Source: Clostridiaceae bacterium
Lineage (GTDB): Bacteria; Bacillota_A; Clostridia; Acetivibrionales; Acetivibrionaceae
Length of the DNA stretch: 6,954 nt
Direction: 5' to 3'
Assembly: GCA_012513545.1 (NCBI GenBank)
Contig: JAAZCB010000201.1
Span: forward strand, 1-6,954
Below are positions 5,990 through 6,954 of the stretch, one piece after another. The notes beneath the pieces were generated by a model. It made no database searches and was not told the DNA's origin. It saw only the letters and a program-made list of their open reading frames with translations. Within the stretch, counting starts at the first letter, position 1. Each line of letters begins with the position of its first letter. Both the position numbers and the translations under genes were made by a program.

Positions 5990-6954
5990 ATGAGCAGGAA
6001 AAAAAATGTTTTAATTGCAGCTGCGCTATCTTTTCTGGTTGTTGTTTCACCACTTTGCACTATATCAGCATCAGCAGCACAGGTTTTGAAGGAAGGAATG
6101 AGCGGAAGTGAAGTATCCTCACTTCAGAAAGACTTAAGGACTTTGGGGTACTTAAGTGTCAGCCCTACAGGATACTACGGAAGTCTTACAACAGCTGCAG
6201 TAAAGAAACTGCAGGGAAACAATGGCCTTCATCAGGATGGAGTAGCAGGAGACAACACGTTCAAGCTTGTAAAAAGACTGGTTGAACAGAAGTCTCAGAG
6301 CTTGAGCAGCAGGTCTGTAAGTTCGTCTGTTTTGAAGGAAGGAATGAGTGGAAGTGAAGTATCATCACTTCAGAAAGATCTGAAAGCCTTGGGGTATTTA
6401 AGCGTCAATCCTACAGGCTACTATGGAAGCCTGACGAAATCTGCAGTAAAAAAGCTTCAGAAAAAGTACGGGTTAAGTGATGATGGTATTGCGGGTGGAA
6501 AAACCGCTTCACTCATTGACAGGCTTATGGGCAGGACAAGCAGCAGGTCGGCGGATGTAACTACTGCTGCGGCAGCATCAACAGTATCTGCTTCATCAAG
6601 TAAGAGCAGTCAAAATGGCAATTACCTGGTAGCATGGTTTGGCGGTGTGGAAAACAGTTTTGGAAAGGGAGACACTGCACAGGTTTATGACATCAGGTCC
6701 GGACGCACATTTAACATAAAAAGGACTTATGGATACAACCATGCAGATTGTGAAACGCTTACCGCCAAAGACACAAAAATTATGCTGGAGATTTACGGCG
6801 GTGAATGGAGCTGGGAAAGACGCCCCATAATTATTACAACAAACGGCAAAAAGTATGCGGCGTCAATGGCAGGTATGCCTCATGCGGGAGTGGACAGTGC
6901 ATCTGCAAATACATATGTTAAATCAAGAAGCGGCGGATATGGCGGAGGCTCAAA
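5990..6954 (+). CDS. Secreted protein with two peptidoglycan-binding modules and an unassigned C-terminal domain (3' partial)
   Basis: 321 complete codons are visible before the window ends, without a stop. Residues 1-30 form a signal peptide: basic MSRKK, a hydrophobic core, and an ASA|A cleavage site near residue 29. Two PG_binding_1-type modules follow at about 32-105 and 114-183. Each has the pattern LKEGMSGSEVSSLQKDL, LGYLS, PTGYYGSLT, AVKKLQ, GL..DG.AG, as in wall-hydrolase targeting domains that bind peptidoglycan. Both are followed by a Ser-rich SSRS tail; a Ser/Ala-rich linker (about 184-210) leads to a further domain beginning NYLVAWFGG (211-219). Its visible part includes YGYNHADCE (247-255), GGEWSWERRP (270-279) and MAGMPH (293-298). 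I recall similar tails on other clostridial wall-binding proteins but cannot name a function, and I see no known hydrolase, NlpC/P60, amidase or L,D-transpeptidase motif. The protein is expected outside the membrane, attached non-covalently to the wall. Its leader has a sigma-D-like promoter and a hairpin. Confidence 0.85.
   Translation, partial: MSRKKNVLIAAALSFLVVVSPLCTISASAAQVLKEGMSGSEVSSLQKDLRTLGYLSVSPTGYYGSLTTAAVKKLQGNNGLHQDGVAGDNTFKLVKRLVEQKSQSLSSRSVSSSVLKEGMSGSEVSSLQKDLKALGYLSVNPTGYYGSLTKSAVKKLQKKYGLSDDGIAGGKTASLIDRLMGRTSSRSADVTTAAAASTVSASSSKSSQNGNYLVAWFGGVENSFGKGDTAQVYDIRSGRTFNIKRTYGYNHADCETLTAKDTKIMLEIYGGEWSWERRPIIITTNGKKYAASMAGMPHAGVDSASANTYVKSRSGGYGGGS
6083..6550 (+). repeat. Tandem in-gene duplication encoding the two peptidoglycan-binding modules
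   Basis: The unit starting at 6083 repeats at 6329, an offset of 246 bp (82 codons). The first 130 bases or so are about 80% identical by eye, and many differences are silent (for example AGC/AGT, GAC/GAT, TAC/TAT). The linker AGCAGCAGGTC at 6305-6315 recurs at 6539-6549 with an offset of 234 bp, so the second unit has lost 12 bp (four codons) near its end. The duplicated unit was therefore module plus linker. Confidence 0.85.

Overview
The window looks like chromosomal DNA of a low-GC, Gram-positive anaerobe of the Clostridia. The basis is an AT-rich composition, purine-rich ribosome binding sites, a secreted peptidoglycan-binding protein with a Gram-positive signal peptide, and protein styles (a fused nucleotidyltransferase/phosphomannomutase-like protein, an RluA-type enzyme with a TGG motif) that I associate with clostridia such as the cellulolytic Ruminiclostridium/Acetivibrio group. 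The genus is inference. I see no rRNA, tRNA, CRISPR array, insertion sequence or phage gene.

Layout: positions 1-138 are open in frame 1 and may be the C-terminal tail of an upstream membrane protein; they carry a 38-bp inverted repeat with a mirror-symmetric core. A good sigma-A-type promoter (141-169) follows, then a + strand gene for a large polytopic GT-C-type glycosyltransferase (201-1874). It converges, with only 20 bp between stop codons, on two minus-strand genes: an RluA-family rRNA pseudouridine synthase (1895-2836) and, upstream of it, an 815-residue protein (2932-5379). That protein joins a sugar-1-phosphate nucleotidyltransferase (GDP-mannose pyrophosphorylase type), a left-handed beta-helix segment and a phosphohexomutase-like half whose catalytic motifs are badly eroded.

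A 610-bp non-coding region (5380-5989) separates this gene from a divergent + strand gene (5990 to the window end). The latter encodes a secreted protein with a signal peptide, two tandemly duplicated peptidoglycan-binding modules and a C-terminal domain I cannot assign, cut by the window edge. Its leader has a sigma-D-like promoter candidate and a perfect 8-bp hairpin whose CCCC arm could alternatively pair with the G-rich Shine-Dalgarno sequence.

A cell-surface theme links three genes. The fused protein could supply GDP-mannose (or a related NDP-sugar), the GT-C enzyme could move a lipid-linked sugar onto a surface acceptor outside the membrane, and the last protein binds the wall. This link is inference from protein families and proximity, not operon structure. 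No complete novel system is evident. The most unusual items are the degenerate mutase half, the possible SD-switch leader, the unassigned C-terminal domain and the repeat at the left edge.
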